Shown: positions 8,344 through 16,893 of the stretch, in pieces
Numbering within the stretch: the first letter of the stretch is position 1
Layout: each line of letters starts with the position of its first letter
From: Methanolinea sp. UBA277
GTDB taxonomy: Archaea > Halobacteriota > Methanomicrobia > Methanomicrobiales > Methanospirillaceae
Reading direction: 5' to 3'
Length of the DNA stretch: 54,773 bases
Assembly: GCA_002499905.1 (NCBI GenBank)
Contig: DANP01000019.1
Location: 143,215-197,987 of the forward strand
Made by a program: the position numbers and the translations under genes
Notes under the pieces: generated by a model
What the model was told of the DNA's origin: nothing
The model's database searches: none
What the model saw: the letters and a program-made list of their open reading frames with translations, nothing else

Positions 8344-9381
8344 TTACCGGATGATGGATTCAGCCGGACGCCGGGATGTATGCGGGACACGAGCCGCGTA
8401 CCCGATCCGGAAGAACATCTGGATGGTGCGGGTCTCAGGGATACTCAGGAAGTCATATAACTCGTGCCTGAGATCCTCCATGCCGGGGCAGTCCGAGAGG
8501 ATCTGGTTCATGGGCTGAAGTGAGAGGCCGAGCGATGCAGATGTGAGGGCCACCCGCTCAAATGCCCTCCCGGCATTCAGCTGCTCAATACGCAGGTTCC
8601 CGGTGGTGGTTATCCAGCCATATACCGCGGCAGTTGCCGCCTGCTGACGGGCAAGCCTGATCAGGGTCTCCTTCAGGAAGGCATCCCTGCGCTCCTCCGT
8701 GAGGAGGGCCATCCGGAGCCGTGCTCCGAATCGGAAGAGCGGGGAGAGACCAAGGTGAGGGAGGCCGTACCCGTCCACGCGGGGTTCCGGGTGAGTGGCG
8801 GCCAGGAACGACCGGAGTTCCCGGAACCGCTCTTCTCCTGCGAGTTCGACGACCGTTGCCCGCTCGAGGAAACCAGCGATCGCCAATCGGGATCCGCGAT
8901 CAGAGAGCAGCCCCATCGGGATAAAGCACTGATCATAGGCATCGGAGAGATGGGTAAGCGTATCCTGGCTGATAGCGGTATCCCGGTACAGTCTCCGGTT
9001 GGTACACCGCAGAGACAGTGCAGCAGCGAGCGGATCGTTCTCCACCGCCCTGTCATCGGTAATATCAATCCGTGCTACCGGATCAGCAAGATCCAGCCGG
9101 GCTCCCGGCCATCCGGCAGGAAATGCGGTTATATCAGTACGGATACCACATGACCGGGCGGCAATATCCAGGTTTTCGAGGAATGCACCGTGCGAGATGA
9201 GAATCTGGCGGAAATACGGGTCGAGCGCAGGGAGGATCCGGTCAGGGTCGATGAAGAGATCGATCCGGCCGGGGGCAGGGAACCTGATCAGCCAGGGCTG
9301 GATATTAAGGGGGCTTGGGGCGGTCAAAGCCCCGGCTACAAGCATCCTGCGTACATCCTGCCCGGGAGAAGGTCCGCTCAC
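8344..9381 (-). CDS. Acg-like nitroreductase-family protein
   Basis: A 345-residue protein of the nitroreductase superfamily, closest in layout to mycobacterial Acg (Rv2032): two fused half-domains in one chain. The first half has ALTAPSPLNIQPWLIRF, the Acg-type PSPxNxQPW motif, and the second half includes the FMN-side segment AGRAFERVALTSASLGLSLQPMNQIL. Acg proteins bind FMN but often lack reductase activity and may sequester flavin. The start overlaps the stop of the SemiSWEET gene in an ATGA, so the two are co-transcribed. Enzyme activity is not established. Confidence 0.8.
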   Translation of the reverse strand: MSGPSPGQDVRRMLVAGALTAPSPLNIQPWLIRFPAPGRIDLFIDPDRILPALDPYFRQILISHGAFLENLDIAARSCGIRTDITAFPAGWPGARLDLADPVARIDITDDRAVENDPLAAALSLRCTNRRLYRDTAISQDTLTHLSDAYDQCFIPMGLLSDRGSRLAIAGFLERATVVELAGEERFRELRSFLAATHPEPRVDGYGLPHLGLSPLFRFGARLRMALLTEERRDAFLKETLIRLARQQAATAAVYGWITTTGNLRIEQLNAGRAFERVALTSASLGLSLQPMNQILSDCPGMEDLRHELYDFLSIPETRTIQMFFRIGYAARVPHTSRRPAESIIR

Positions 9382-9689
9382 TCCCCCACCTCACTGGTAT
9401 CGGGGAACAGCCCTGCAGGAGTGCTCATTGCTCCTGGCCGGTACTGAAGGTACATACCCAGGGTAGCGACAAGCGTCAGGAGGCTGATGATATTGGCCAC
9501 AATAATGACAGGATCGCGGATCAGGTATCCGTACAGGGTCCAGAGCGATACACCTGCCGTGAACTGACAGAGGGTCAGGAGACTGACATCAGAGACCGAC
9601 CGGTTCCGGTACATCTTCGCCAGCTGGGGGACGAACCCGAACATGGTGAGGAGTGCGGCACCGATTCCGAAGAGAATCAATGGAGACAT
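9378..9689 (-). CDS. SemiSWEET (MtN3/PQ-loop) transporter
   Basis: A 103-residue protein with one triple-helix bundle: GIGAALLTMFGFVPQLAKMY (PQ-loop in helix 1), FTAGVSLWTLYGYLIRD (helix 2) and VANIISLLTLVATLGMYLQY (helix 3). This is the half-size SWEET architecture, which dimerises to pass sugars; known SemiSWEETs move sucrose or glucose, the substrate here is open. A hydrophilic 20-residue tail follows. It is the first gene of a two-gene operon with the Acg-like protein, overlapping by 4 nt, an unusual pairing. Confidence 0.88.
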   Translation of the reverse strand: MSPLILFGIGAALLTMFGFVPQLAKMYRNRSVSDVSLLTLCQFTAGVSLWTLYGYLIRDPVIIVANIISLLTLVATLGMYLQYRPGAMSTPAGLFPDTSEVGE

Positions 9690-9722
9690 GGAGGATTGCT
9701 AATACCTGAGTAGTATGGATAT

Positions 9723-9790
9723 GTTTTCCGGGAAAACCATGATCATCGACATCCAGGGAAGGCGATGAGGTTTTAGGAGGTGAGGCACCT
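9723..9790. promoter_or_regulatory. Two inverted repeats in a divergent intergenic region
   Basis: Between the divergent SemiSWEET and Isf-like genes lie two compact palindromes: GTTTTCC-G-GGAAAAC at 9723-9737, and AGGTG-AGG-CACCT at 9778-9790, 19 nt before the Isf-like start. Both are perfect over the arms given. They could be operators for one or both genes; no regulator is identified. Confidence 0.4.
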
Positions 9791-9808
9791 AACCTTCCGT
9801 GGATTACC

Positions 9809-10477
9809 ATGGTAAAACTTCTTGGTCTCAGCGGGAGCCCGCGGGGGGAACAGAGCCGTACCCTGCGCCTGGTGAATGCGGTCATGCAGGGTGCCGCTGA
9901 AACCGGTGCACGCTATGAAGTGGTCGATGTCTGTGCGCTTGATATCGAGTTCTGTATCGGATGCGGGATCTGCTATGAATCAGGTGAGTGTATCCACAGC
10001 GATGATTTCCCGCTCCTCTTTGATAAGATGATGGAAGCCGACGGAATCGTGATCGGCTCACCGGTCTATATCAACTCGGTCACTGCGCAGTTGAAGATCG
10101 TGTTCGATCGGCTCGCCGATGCAATCCACTGCCAGATGTTTGAGGGAAAATACGGATGTTCGGTCTCAACAGCTGGGGGCTCGCACGCGCAGGAGGTTGT
10201 TGAGTACCAGAACAGCATCCTCCGGATACTCGGTGCCACAACCGTGGGCGGTGTCGGGGTGGTGCTGGGGCCGGACCCCACCCTTCTCCCGGTTGCCGAA
10301 AAGCAGGCATATGATCTTGGAGTGGCCCTGGCACAGGCGATTTCAGGCAAAGCCCGCTACCCTGACCAGGAGTTGCAGCATGCCGAGATGAAAGCCCGCA
10401 TGCGGGCCCTCGTGACCGCAAACAAAGACATCTGGGTCCATGAATACGAGCACTGGAAAGGGAAGGGATGGCTCTAG
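9809..10477 (+). CDS. Isf-like iron-sulfur flavoprotein
   Basis: A 222-residue protein of the NADPH-dependent FMN reductase/iron-sulfur flavoprotein family. LLGLSGSPRGEQSRT is the FMN phosphate loop, CIGCGICYESGEC gives CX2CX2CX5C for a [4Fe-4S] cluster, and IVIGSPVYINSVTAQLKIVFDRL is the conserved flavin loop. In methanogens Isf takes electrons from ferredoxin and can reduce O2 or H2O2. It lacks the N-terminal extension of the related protein at 6081. The last bases overlap the convergent MFS stop codon by 4 nt. Confidence 0.88.
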   Translation: MVKLLGLSGSPRGEQSRTLRLVNAVMQGAAETGARYEVVDVCALDIEFCIGCGICYESGECIHSDDFPLLFDKMMEADGIVIGSPVYINSVTAQLKIVFDRLADAIHCQMFEGKYGCSVSTAGGSHAQEVVEYQNSILRILGATTVGGVGVVLGPDPTLLPVAEKQAYDLGVALAQAISGKARYPDQELQHAEMKARMRALVTANKDIWVHEYEHWKGKGWL

Positions 10478-11880
10478 GCCGGGTGCTGAATTTCTGGCAA
10501 CCGTTTCCGGTTCCAGGAAATCATCGCCCCGATCAGGGTGAGTACGAAAAAGACAAGGAAGATAAGGTGCATGCTGGCCAGGAATTCCCCGGAGATCCCG
10601 GGAGTGATGGCCGAACCGCCGAGTAAGAGGGCAAAGAAGATCATCACGATAGCCATGCTTACCATCATCCCGGAGTTCCGCATGGTTGCGACCATCGATG
10701 ATGCAAGGGTATAGTGGTGACGCTCCACGCTTCCCATGATCACCGTGGTGTTGGGGGCAGAGAAGAGACCGAGCCCGATTCCCAGGGCAACCAGGATCAG
10801 GATAATGGCCCCCATGGGTGTCGTATCTCCAACAAACGCAAGTGAGAGGAGGCTCACCGAGGTGAGCGCCATACCGGAAGAAGCGAGGAGAGAGGGGTCG
10901 GTACGGTCCGAGAGCCGTCCCGCAACCGGTGAACAGATCATCTGGAAAAAAGGCTGGATGAGCAGGACCGATCCTGCAGCGACCGGAGACATGCCCCTGA
11001 CCACCTGGAGGTAGAGGCTCATCAGGAACGTCACGGCGAAGGTGGCGCTGTAATTGATGAAAGCGGCAAGGTTTGAAGAGGAGAAGACGTGGTTCTCCCG
11101 GAGGAGCTGGATGGGAAAGAGCGGGTGGGGGCGCCGTTCTTCAACCGCGAGAAAGACGATCAGAATGATGGCTGAAGCACTGATCAGCCCAAGGCCGATC
11201 AGGTCCGGAACCTGGGACACCCCCACCGAGAAGAGAATCAGGGTCAGGGCGGAGAGGAACGCGCCCTGCCGGTCAAAGACGTCCCTCCTCCGTTCATTGA
11301 GCAGTGCCGGGAAGCGGGACACGTTGAGGAGGACCACGCCCCCCAGGATAACGGTCACCAGAAAGATACTCCGCCACCCGAAGAACTGCGTAAGGAGGCC
11401 CCCGAAGAAGGGGCCGAGGGTGAGCCCGGCATAGACGGCGGTCACGTTAATGCCGAGCGCCCTCCCCCGCTCTCCCGGAGGAAAGAGCTCGGCGATGATG
11501 GCTATCGCGGTGCCAAAGAGCATGGCACTTCCAATCCCCTGGAGAAACCGGAATACCAGAAGGGCGGGAGCTGAGGGGGTAAAGATGGTGAGCGCTGATG
11601 CGAGCGTATAGATCAGGGTCCCCCAGCCGAAGACCCGCCCTCTGCCGACGATATCTCCGAGCATCCCTGCAGGCAGGAGAAAGATTGCGGTGGAGAGGAG
11701 ATAGGAGGTAGGAATCCAGGAGAGGATGATGGCATCGATGGCAAACTCCTCGCCAATGAGGGGCAGGGCGAGGTTGATGCTGGAACCGGTAAAGGGATTG
11801 AGGAAGGTCCCGATAGTTACCACCACAAGGATCAGGGAACGTGAATATTCCCTCGCGGCTGGTGAACGCGACATCGCCAT
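10474..11880 (-). CDS. MFS drug:H+ antiporter (DHA2-like, 14 TM)
   Basis: A 468-residue transporter of the major facilitator superfamily with about 14 hydrophobic helices, the layout of the DHA2 drug-efflux group. Seen motifs: LPLIGEEFAIDAIILSWI in helix 1-2, DIVGRGRVFGWG (motif A) and YAGLTLGPFFGGLL (antiporter motif C, GPxxGG). The frame stays open to 12045, but the start at 11880 is used since GAGG lies before it and the upstream part is hydrophilic and unlike the family. Substrate unknown. Confidence 0.88.
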   Translation of the reverse strand: MAMSRSPAAREYSRSLILVVVTIGTFLNPFTGSSINLALPLIGEEFAIDAIILSWIPTSYLLSTAIFLLPAGMLGDIVGRGRVFGWGTLIYTLASALTIFTPSAPALLVFRFLQGIGSAMLFGTAIAIIAELFPPGERGRALGINVTAVYAGLTLGPFFGGLLTQFFGWRSIFLVTVILGGVVLLNVSRFPALLNERRRDVFDRQGAFLSALTLILFSVGVSQVPDLIGLGLISASAIILIVFLAVEERRPHPLFPIQLLRENHVFSSSNLAAFINYSATFAVTFLMSLYLQVVRGMSPVAAGSVLLIQPFFQMICSPVAGRLSDRTDPSLLASSGMALTSVSLLSLAFVGDTTPMGAIILILVALGIGLGLFSAPNTTVIMGSVERHHYTLASSMVATMRNSGMMVSMAIVMIFFALLLGGSAITPGISGEFLASMHLIFLVFFVLTLIGAMISWNRKRLPEIQHPA

Positions 11881-11986
11881 GGAAGTCCTCAACTTGGTGA
11901 AACGCGACTGGTATCTTTCAGGAATATTAAAATGGGGCTTCAATAAGCTTTTCCGTCTGAACCAACCGATGGAAAAGGGAAGGGTT

Positions 11987-12409
11987 TCAGATCTCAGGGC
12001 CCTCTTTTCCGATGATCCGGGCGATATCCCCCAGCTCGCGGGCAAGCAGCCGGATCAGGTCATCGACGGTCAGCAGAGCTACAAGCCTGCCTGCGCCGTC
12101 GACAATGGGCATCCTCCGGACACCCGCTGATTTCATCTCCTGGATGGCCTCGAAGATGCCGGTATCTTTCCGGATGGTGACGATATCCCTGGTCATGATG
12201 CTCCCGATTTGGGTTCCGTCAGGATCCCCGCAGAGCGCTTCACTGCGGAGGGCAATGTCACGGTCAGTCACGATTCCCACCGGCTTATGATTCTCGGTGA
12301 CCACGACGCACCCGATGTTCTTCTCTTTCATCAGTCCGGCTACAAAACGGACGGTGGCATCAGGTTTTACACTGAGCACGTTGGTCTGGGCACAGGTATA
12401 GACTGTCAT
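11987..12409 (-). CDS. Two-CBS-domain protein
   Basis: A 140-residue protein consisting of a CBS pair: first repeat from about residue 8 (VLSVKPDATVRFVAGLM to GIVTDRDIAL), second from about 70 (IMTRDIVTIRKDTGIFEAI to LLTVDDLIRLLA). Such pairs bind adenine nucleotides or SAM and act as energy or metabolite sensors, usually on a partner that cannot be named here. It lies 106 nt upstream of the MFS start on the same strand; co-transcription is possible. Cytoplasmic, no other domain. Confidence 0.9.
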   Translation of the reverse strand: MTVYTCAQTNVLSVKPDATVRFVAGLMKEKNIGCVVVTENHKPVGIVTDRDIALRSEALCGDPDGTQIGSIMTRDIVTIRKDTGIFEAIQEMKSAGVRRMPIVDGAGRLVALLTVDDLIRLLARELGDIARIIGKEGPEI

Positions 12410-12463
12410 TTCGGTATCCTCTGGTCCTTAGAGAAAGGAAGCCGTGATATTTAGGTATTGGCT

Positions 12464-13273
12464 TCAGACAATGAGCCTCCGCCGCATCAGCCAGGTTGAT
12501 ATGATAAAAAAGATCGCTGTCACGACCACTATCCACACCATGCTGTAGGTGAAAAAGGGAGAGAGCTCGGCGAGGGTGAGCGACCGGGCAACGATCACCA
12601 GCTGGGTGAGGGGGAGGAAGGTTATGGCGAGCAGCTGTACCGGTTCAGGAAGGATGGAGAGGGGGAAAAAGGTCCCAGAAAAGAGGAACATCGGGGTTAT
12701 GAAGAGGAAGGACGGGTAGTTGAGGGCATCGATCCCCGGGGTGATCGCCGTGAAGCACATCGCGATGCAGGCAAACAGGAGCCCGGCGAGGAACGAGAAG
12801 GGGATCACCAGCAGGGACGAGGGGAGGCTGACCACCCCAAACCCGATGAGGACGAGGAGCATGACCGATGAATAGATAAGACTCCGTGTTGCCCCCCAGA
12901 GCAGTTCCCCGGTAATCACGTCATCGATGGAGAGAGGGGTGGCGATCATGGCGTCAAAGGTCTTCTGGTAGTACATCCGCACGTACGATGAGTAGGTGCA
13001 TTCAAAGAAGGCCGAGTTCATCATGGAGATGGAGAGGAGTGCCGGTGCAATGAATTCCACGTAGGGGATACCGTCAATCTCACCGACAAACATCCCGAGG
13101 CCGAACCCGATGGCGAGCAGGTAGAGCACTGGTTCGATGAACGGAGGGAGAAAGTTCACCTGGTAGGTCTTGAAGAAGACATCCCAGTTTCTCCGCCATA
13201 CCTTGAAGCAGGATCGTGATACCCGGGGAAGGATGTAGCCGTATCCCTGGTCTTCACTTCCCGTGTCAGTCAC
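12464..13273 (-). CDS. ABC-2 type transporter permease
   Basis: A 269-residue permease with six predicted helices, in the ABC-2/NodJ-DrrB group: an amphipathic N-terminus (SCFKVWRRNWDVFFKTY), then LFSGTFFPLSILPE, typical of the family. It starts with GTG at 13273 and overlaps the end of the ATPase gene by 8 nt, so both form one exporter, probably a homodimer of each subunit. Substrate (drug, lipid or polysaccharide) is not indicated. It ends 54 nt before the CBS-protein gene. Confidence 0.9.
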   Translation of the reverse strand: MTDTGSEDQGYGYILPRVSRSCFKVWRRNWDVFFKTYQVNFLPPFIEPVLYLLAIGFGLGMFVGEIDGIPYVEFIAPALLSISMMNSAFFECTYSSYVRMYYQKTFDAMIATPLSIDDVITGELLWGATRSLIYSSVMLLVLIGFGVVSLPSSLLVIPFSFLAGLLFACIAMCFTAITPGIDALNYPSFLFITPMFLFSGTFFPLSILPEPVQLLAITFLPLTQLVIVARSLTLAELSPFFTYSMVWIVVVTAIFFIISTWLMRRRLIV

Positions 13274-14180
13274 GGAGCACTCTCCCGGTCAGTTTGAGGA
13301 AGACATCCTCGAGAGACGCCCGACGGGCAAAGACATGGCCCGGATTGCAGGTTTCAAAGAGCCGTTTTGCCACCTCCCGCGGCTGATCGGTGAGCACCTG
13401 GACCATATCGCCGAATACCTCGAACCTGGCCCCCATCTCCTCCAGGCAGGTGATGACCTCGGGAGTGTGCTCGGCCTCAACGATATCGTTCCCGACGTAG
13501 CGCGAGATCAGATCAGAAGGTCTCCCTTCCACCAGAATTTTCCCTTTGTCCATGATCACCAGCCGGTTGCAGAGCCGCTCGGCCTCCTCCAGGTAGTGAG
13601 TGGTGAGCACGATGGTGTTTCCCGCGGCCTGGAGGGCCTTGAGTTTCTCCCAGATGAGGTGGCGGCCCTGGGGGTCAAGACCGATGGTGGGCTCATCGAG
13701 GATGAGGAGTTTCGGATTATTGATGAGGGCACGTGCGAGGAGGAGCCTCCGTTTCATCCCGCCGGAGAGTTTGTCGATCGGGACATCCCGCTTCTCCTGG
13801 AGCTGAACAAAGGAAAGGAGCTCATCGGCGCGTTTCCGCGCTTCGGGCACCGGGATATCGAAATAGCGGGCGTAGGCAAGGAGATTCTCCCGGCAGGTGA
13901 ATTCAGGATCAAGGTTGGTCTCCTGGGGCAGCACCCCGAGTTCTGCCTTGATTTCACGAGGATGAGTGGCGGTATCCATTCCCAGCACAGTGAGATTGCC
14001 GGCCGTTCTCGGAGAGATACACTGTATCATCTTCATGGTGGTGGTCTTCCCGGCGCCGTTTGGCCCGAGGAAGCCGAAGACATCCCCCCGTGAAACCGAG
14101 AAGCTGACACCGTCTACCGCGATGAGCGTGCCAAAACGTTTGGTTAGCCTGTCAGCCTCAATGACCGGATCGTCCACCAT
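13266..14180 (-). CDS. ABC transporter ATP-binding protein (NodI/DrrA-like)
   Basis: A 304-residue ATPase that powers the adjacent permease. Walker A is GPNGAGKTT near residue 38, the signature is LSGGMKRRL, Walker B is LLILDEPTIGLD and the switch histidine is in LTTHYLEEAE. After the nucleotide-binding domain come about 80 residues of the C-terminal domain usual in DrrA-like proteins, ending FLKLTGRVLRD. First gene of the two-gene operon and divergent from the AAA ATPase gene; the 86-nt gap holds both promoters. Confidence 0.93.
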   Translation of the reverse strand: MVDDPVIEADRLTKRFGTLIAVDGVSFSVSRGDVFGFLGPNGAGKTTTMKMIQCISPRTAGNLTVLGMDTATHPREIKAELGVLPQETNLDPEFTCRENLLAYARYFDIPVPEARKRADELLSFVQLQEKRDVPIDKLSGGMKRRLLLARALINNPKLLILDEPTIGLDPQGRHLIWEKLKALQAAGNTIVLTTHYLEEAERLCNRLVIMDKGKILVEGRPSDLISRYVGNDIVEAEHTPEVITCLEEMGARFEVFGDMVQVLTDQPREVAKRLFETCNPGHVFARRASLEDVFLKLTGRVLRD

Positions 14181-14266
14181 CCGCGTTCTACCTACCTGTA
14201 CCGTCCGTTCCTAAAACACTCTTTCGATCAGGACCGCGGTTCCTGCCAAACGAAGATCTTTTGTCC

Positions 14267-15541
14267 ATGGCCAAAGAATGCTCATGCATGCCTATCAGGG
14301 AGATCTCGGTCGGTAATTTCAAAAGCTTCAGGGAGCTCCAGATCGAGCCTGACAACTTCAACATCATCATCGGGTCGAATGCATCGGGAAAGTCCAATCT
14401 CATCCAGATCTTCAAATTTATCAGGGATATCGCCAAGTACGGCCTGAATAATGCCATATCCCTGCAGGGTGGCGTGGAGTACCTCCGGAACACCACGATC
14501 GGGGCAGGCATGCCGTTCACCTTCAGGATTCTGTACCTGCTTGAGGAGAAGCGGCAGGATGTCATTGCCGTGAAAGACGGGCTCCCGATCTATTTTGAGC
14601 CCTACGAGATCCTGTACGAATTCTCTCTCTCCTTTTCCGATGCGGGGGAAAATTACGAGATCTCGCGCGATCTTCTGGTGATCACCGGGATCTTCTCCCG
14701 ACCGGGAAAACCGGACAGCACCGAGCTTGGTATGGGCCGGATCACCCTTGCCCGCGTCGAGAACTCGGTTGCCTACGCCATCGTCCCCCCTGAAATGCTC
14801 GAGCTTCGCGACCAGGAGCTCTTCCCGCAGTACTTCCAGAAACACGAGATTCCGGCCCGGTGGCTGATCATGAATCTGCCCATCCCTGTCCCAGGAATAC
14901 CCCCGCTTGAATGGATATTCCGCGGAATGAAGGTCTTTGACTTTGATCCGAACCTTCTGAAACGGGCGGTTCCCATCGTCGGCAAGACCGAGCTTGAGAA
15001 GGACGGGAGCAACCTTGCCATCGTGATCAAGAACATCCTCGATGATCCGCAGAAGAAGACCGAGTTCCTGCGCCTGACCAACGAAATGCTGCCGTTCATT
15101 GATGAGATAGCCGTCGAGAAATTCATGGATATGTCCCTGTTCCTCAAACTGAAGGAGACCTACAGCAGAGACAAGTACCTTCCGGCATCGATGATATCTG
15201 ACGGGACCATCAATATCCTTGCCCTCATCATCGCCCTGTACTTTGAGAAACGGCCGGTCACCGTGATAGAGGAGCCGGAGCGGAATATCCACCCCTTCCT
15301 GATCTCGCAGCTTGTGGAGATGCTGAAGGATGCAGCACAGACCAAGCAGATCATTGTCACCACCCACAATCCGGAGATGGTCAAGCACGTCGACCTGGAA
15401 GACATTCTCCTGATATCCCGGGACCGCAACGGGTTCTCGCAGGTCACCCGCCCGGGTACGAAGAAAGAGATACGCGCCTTTCTCGAGCATGAGATCGGGA
15501 TCGAGGACCTCTTCATCCAGAACCTCCTTGGATTGGAATGA
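14267..15541 (+). CDS. AAA ATPase of the AAA_21/OLD-RecF type, likely defence pair subunit A
   Basis: A 424-residue P-loop ATPase of the SMC/RecF/OLD-like class. Walker A is GSNASGKS (residues 36-43) just after NFKSFRELQIEP, the Q-loop region follows, DGTINILALIIAL stands where the signature helix is expected, Walker B is VIEEPERNIHP and the switch is TTHNPEM. The middle 200 residues have no other recognisable domain. The frame allows a TTG at 14261 and an ATG at 14288; 14267 is chosen as first ATG. It overlaps the TOPRIM-like gene in ATGA. This ATPase-TOPRIM order resembles RloA/RloB, AbiL and PARIS; a defence role is inferred. Confidence 0.85.
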   Translation: MAKECSCMPIREISVGNFKSFRELQIEPDNFNIIIGSNASGKSNLIQIFKFIRDIAKYGLNNAISLQGGVEYLRNTTIGAGMPFTFRILYLLEEKRQDVIAVKDGLPIYFEPYEILYEFSLSFSDAGENYEISRDLLVITGIFSRPGKPDSTELGMGRITLARVENSVAYAIVPPEMLELRDQELFPQYFQKHEIPARWLIMNLPIPVPGIPPLEWIFRGMKVFDFDPNLLKRAVPIVGKTELEKDGSNLAIVIKNILDDPQKKTEFLRLTNEMLPFIDEIAVEKFMDMSLFLKLKETYSRDKYLPASMISDGTINILALIIALYFEKRPVTVIEEPERNIHPFLISQLVEMLKDAAQTKQIIVTTHNPEMVKHVDLEDILLISRDRNGFSQVTRPGTKKEIRAFLEHEIGIEDLFIQNLLGLE

Positions 15542-16131
15542 CCCCCAGACGACTTTTCATCTTTGTCGAGGGCAGCGATGATCAGCGGTTCTTCTCAAGG
15601 GTAATCGTGCCGTTCCTGGAAGGCGAATACGCATCGGTGGAAATTATCACCTACGCCAGCATGAAGAGCGTAAAAGTCTGCCGCTTTGTCCGGAGCATCA
15701 CGGCCATGGACCATGACTTCATCCTGTGCGGGGATATCGATCAGGAGCGGAATGTGAAGGCCAAGAAGGCAGTGCTCAAGTCCCGTTTCTGTGTTCTCTC
15801 AGATGACCGTATCGTGGTGATTATTCAGGAGATCGAGAGCTGGTACCTTGCCGGGCTCAATGATAAGGCCCAGAGACACCTCTCCCTCCGGTCATACCGG
15901 AATACCAACCACATCACCAAGGAGATCTTCAACCGGATGATACCCCGGTCCTATACCTCACGGATTGCATTCATGGCCGACATCCTCGATCTCTTCTTGC
16001 TCGACATGGCTCTGGAGAAGAACCGATCGTTCCGGTATTTCTTCACCCGCTTCATGGCCCCGGCCGGCCCGGGATCGGGTGCAACCCGCGCAGGATCCGG
16101 AACACTGGCAGGTGCGGGCGACGGCCAGTGA
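15538..16131 (+). CDS. TOPRIM-like DUF4276/RloB-type partner protein
   Basis: A 197-residue protein encoded in an ATGA overlap with the ATPase. The TOPRIM-like core is visible: Glu11 in FIFVEGSDDQRFF, the DxD pair Asp66/Asp68 in LCGDIDQERN, and QEIESWYLAGL around 97-107, the pattern of DUF4276 and related RloB/AriB proteins. In PARIS the equivalent subunit is a toxic nuclease freed from its ATPase; in this pair that is inference. The last 25 residues are a Gly/Ala/Ser-rich tail unlike the rest, which may reflect a late frameshift or an added tail. Confidence 0.75.
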   Translation: MTPRRLFIFVEGSDDQRFFSRVIVPFLEGEYASVEIITYASMKSVKVCRFVRSITAMDHDFILCGDIDQERNVKAKKAVLKSRFCVLSDDRIVVIIQEIESWYLAGLNDKAQRHLSLRSYRNTNHITKEIFNRMIPRSYTSRIAFMADILDLFLLDMALEKNRSFRYFFTRFMAPAGPGSGATRAGSGTLAGAGDGQ

Positions 16132-16184
16132 GAACCCCCGGCTGAAAGCGTGGGTAACCGGTCGGGAGAACCCGGCCCGGATGA

Positions 16185-16295
16185 GGTATCCGGAAAGATA
16201 TCACCTTCTTTGACTTCCTCAAGCTCGGGTTCCTGATCATAGGTATCACCGTTGCCGTCGGTCTCGGCGTACTCCGGGTCATGTTTGTTATCTGA
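16185..16295 (+). other. Hydrophobic ORF without standard start codon
   Basis: After the defence-like pair, the 258 nt before the ACT gene hold an open stretch that encodes ITFFDFLKLGFLIIGITVAV and then GLGVLRVMFVI, a convincing single membrane helix, but no ATG, GTG or TTG is in frame after the stop at 16182. A GAGGT lies at 16183-16187, so start at a near-cognate ATC (16200) is conceivable; alternatively a real small gene has been frameshifted. Nothing else is seen in this gap. Confidence 0.25.
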
Positions 16296-16389
16296 TGTAC
16301 TCCTCCCCCCGCGTTTCCGGCCATGAAAACGGGGAAAGGTAAAAGGGCTTATCATTCCCTGATTCGAATATAACTACAGGTGGTTTCTG

Positions 16390-16893
16390 GTGCAGGTATC
16401 CATGAAACTGGAGATGAAGGACACTCCCGGCCAGCTGGTAGCGGCGTTGAAACCGATATCTGACGTCGGTGGGAATATCATCGCGGTGATCCACCAGCGT
16501 GAAGAGAAGACTGACGGGGATGTTCTTGCGGTGCAGATTGTGCTTGAGCTGCAGGAACAGCGTCTCGGGGAACTCCTTTCCCTGATCAAGGGGCAGGGGG
16601 TGAATGTGGTCAGGATCGGAAAAGAACGGCTCCTCTACAAGCAGACAGTTATTATGATCGGCCACATCATGCATACCGATCTCGGGGATACCGTTGACAG
16701 GATAGACTGCACCGGATACGCGGAGGTGACCGAACTGACGATGGTGATGCCGGCAATCAGCGAACCGTCGTCTGCCCGCCTCGTCATCAGGGCGGTCAAC
16801 AAGGAGGATATGGAGCAGGCCCTCGGTATCCTGAGGGGGGTAGCCAAGGAGAAGAACCTCCTCATCATCGAACCCCTGGAGGAGATCGGATGA
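16390..16893 (+). CDS. ACT-domain protein, putative homoserine dehydrogenase regulator
   Basis: A 167-residue protein with two ACT-like modules: residues about 5-80 (LEMKDTPGQLVAALKPISDVGGNI) and about 90-165, beginning TVIMIGHIMHTDLGDTVDR. ACT domains bind amino acids for feedback control. It starts with GTG at 16390, six nt after AGGTGG; an ATG at 16402 is less well placed. Its stop overlaps the homoserine dehydrogenase start (ATGA), so a role as sensor of threonine, methionine or homoserine for that enzyme is likely but inferred. Archaeal homologues often precede hom. Confidence 0.82.
   Translation: MQVSMKLEMKDTPGQLVAALKPISDVGGNIIAVIHQREEKTDGDVLAVQIVLELQEQRLGELLSLIKGQGVNVVRIGKERLLYKQTVIMIGHIMHTDLGDTVDRIDCTGYAEVTELTMVMPAISEPSSARLVIRAVNKEDMEQALGILRGVAKEKNLLIIEPLEEIG

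Noticed and set aside
7341..8390. 349-codon minus-strand frame opposite the GntP permease
   Set aside because: No domain, odd Gly/His/Asp composition, and the GntP motifs on the plus strand are strong.
14282..15490. 402-codon open frame on the minus strand across the AAA ATPase gene
   Set aside because: The plus strand encodes a clear Walker A/B ATPase; the antisense frame has no motif and reflects the high GC third position.
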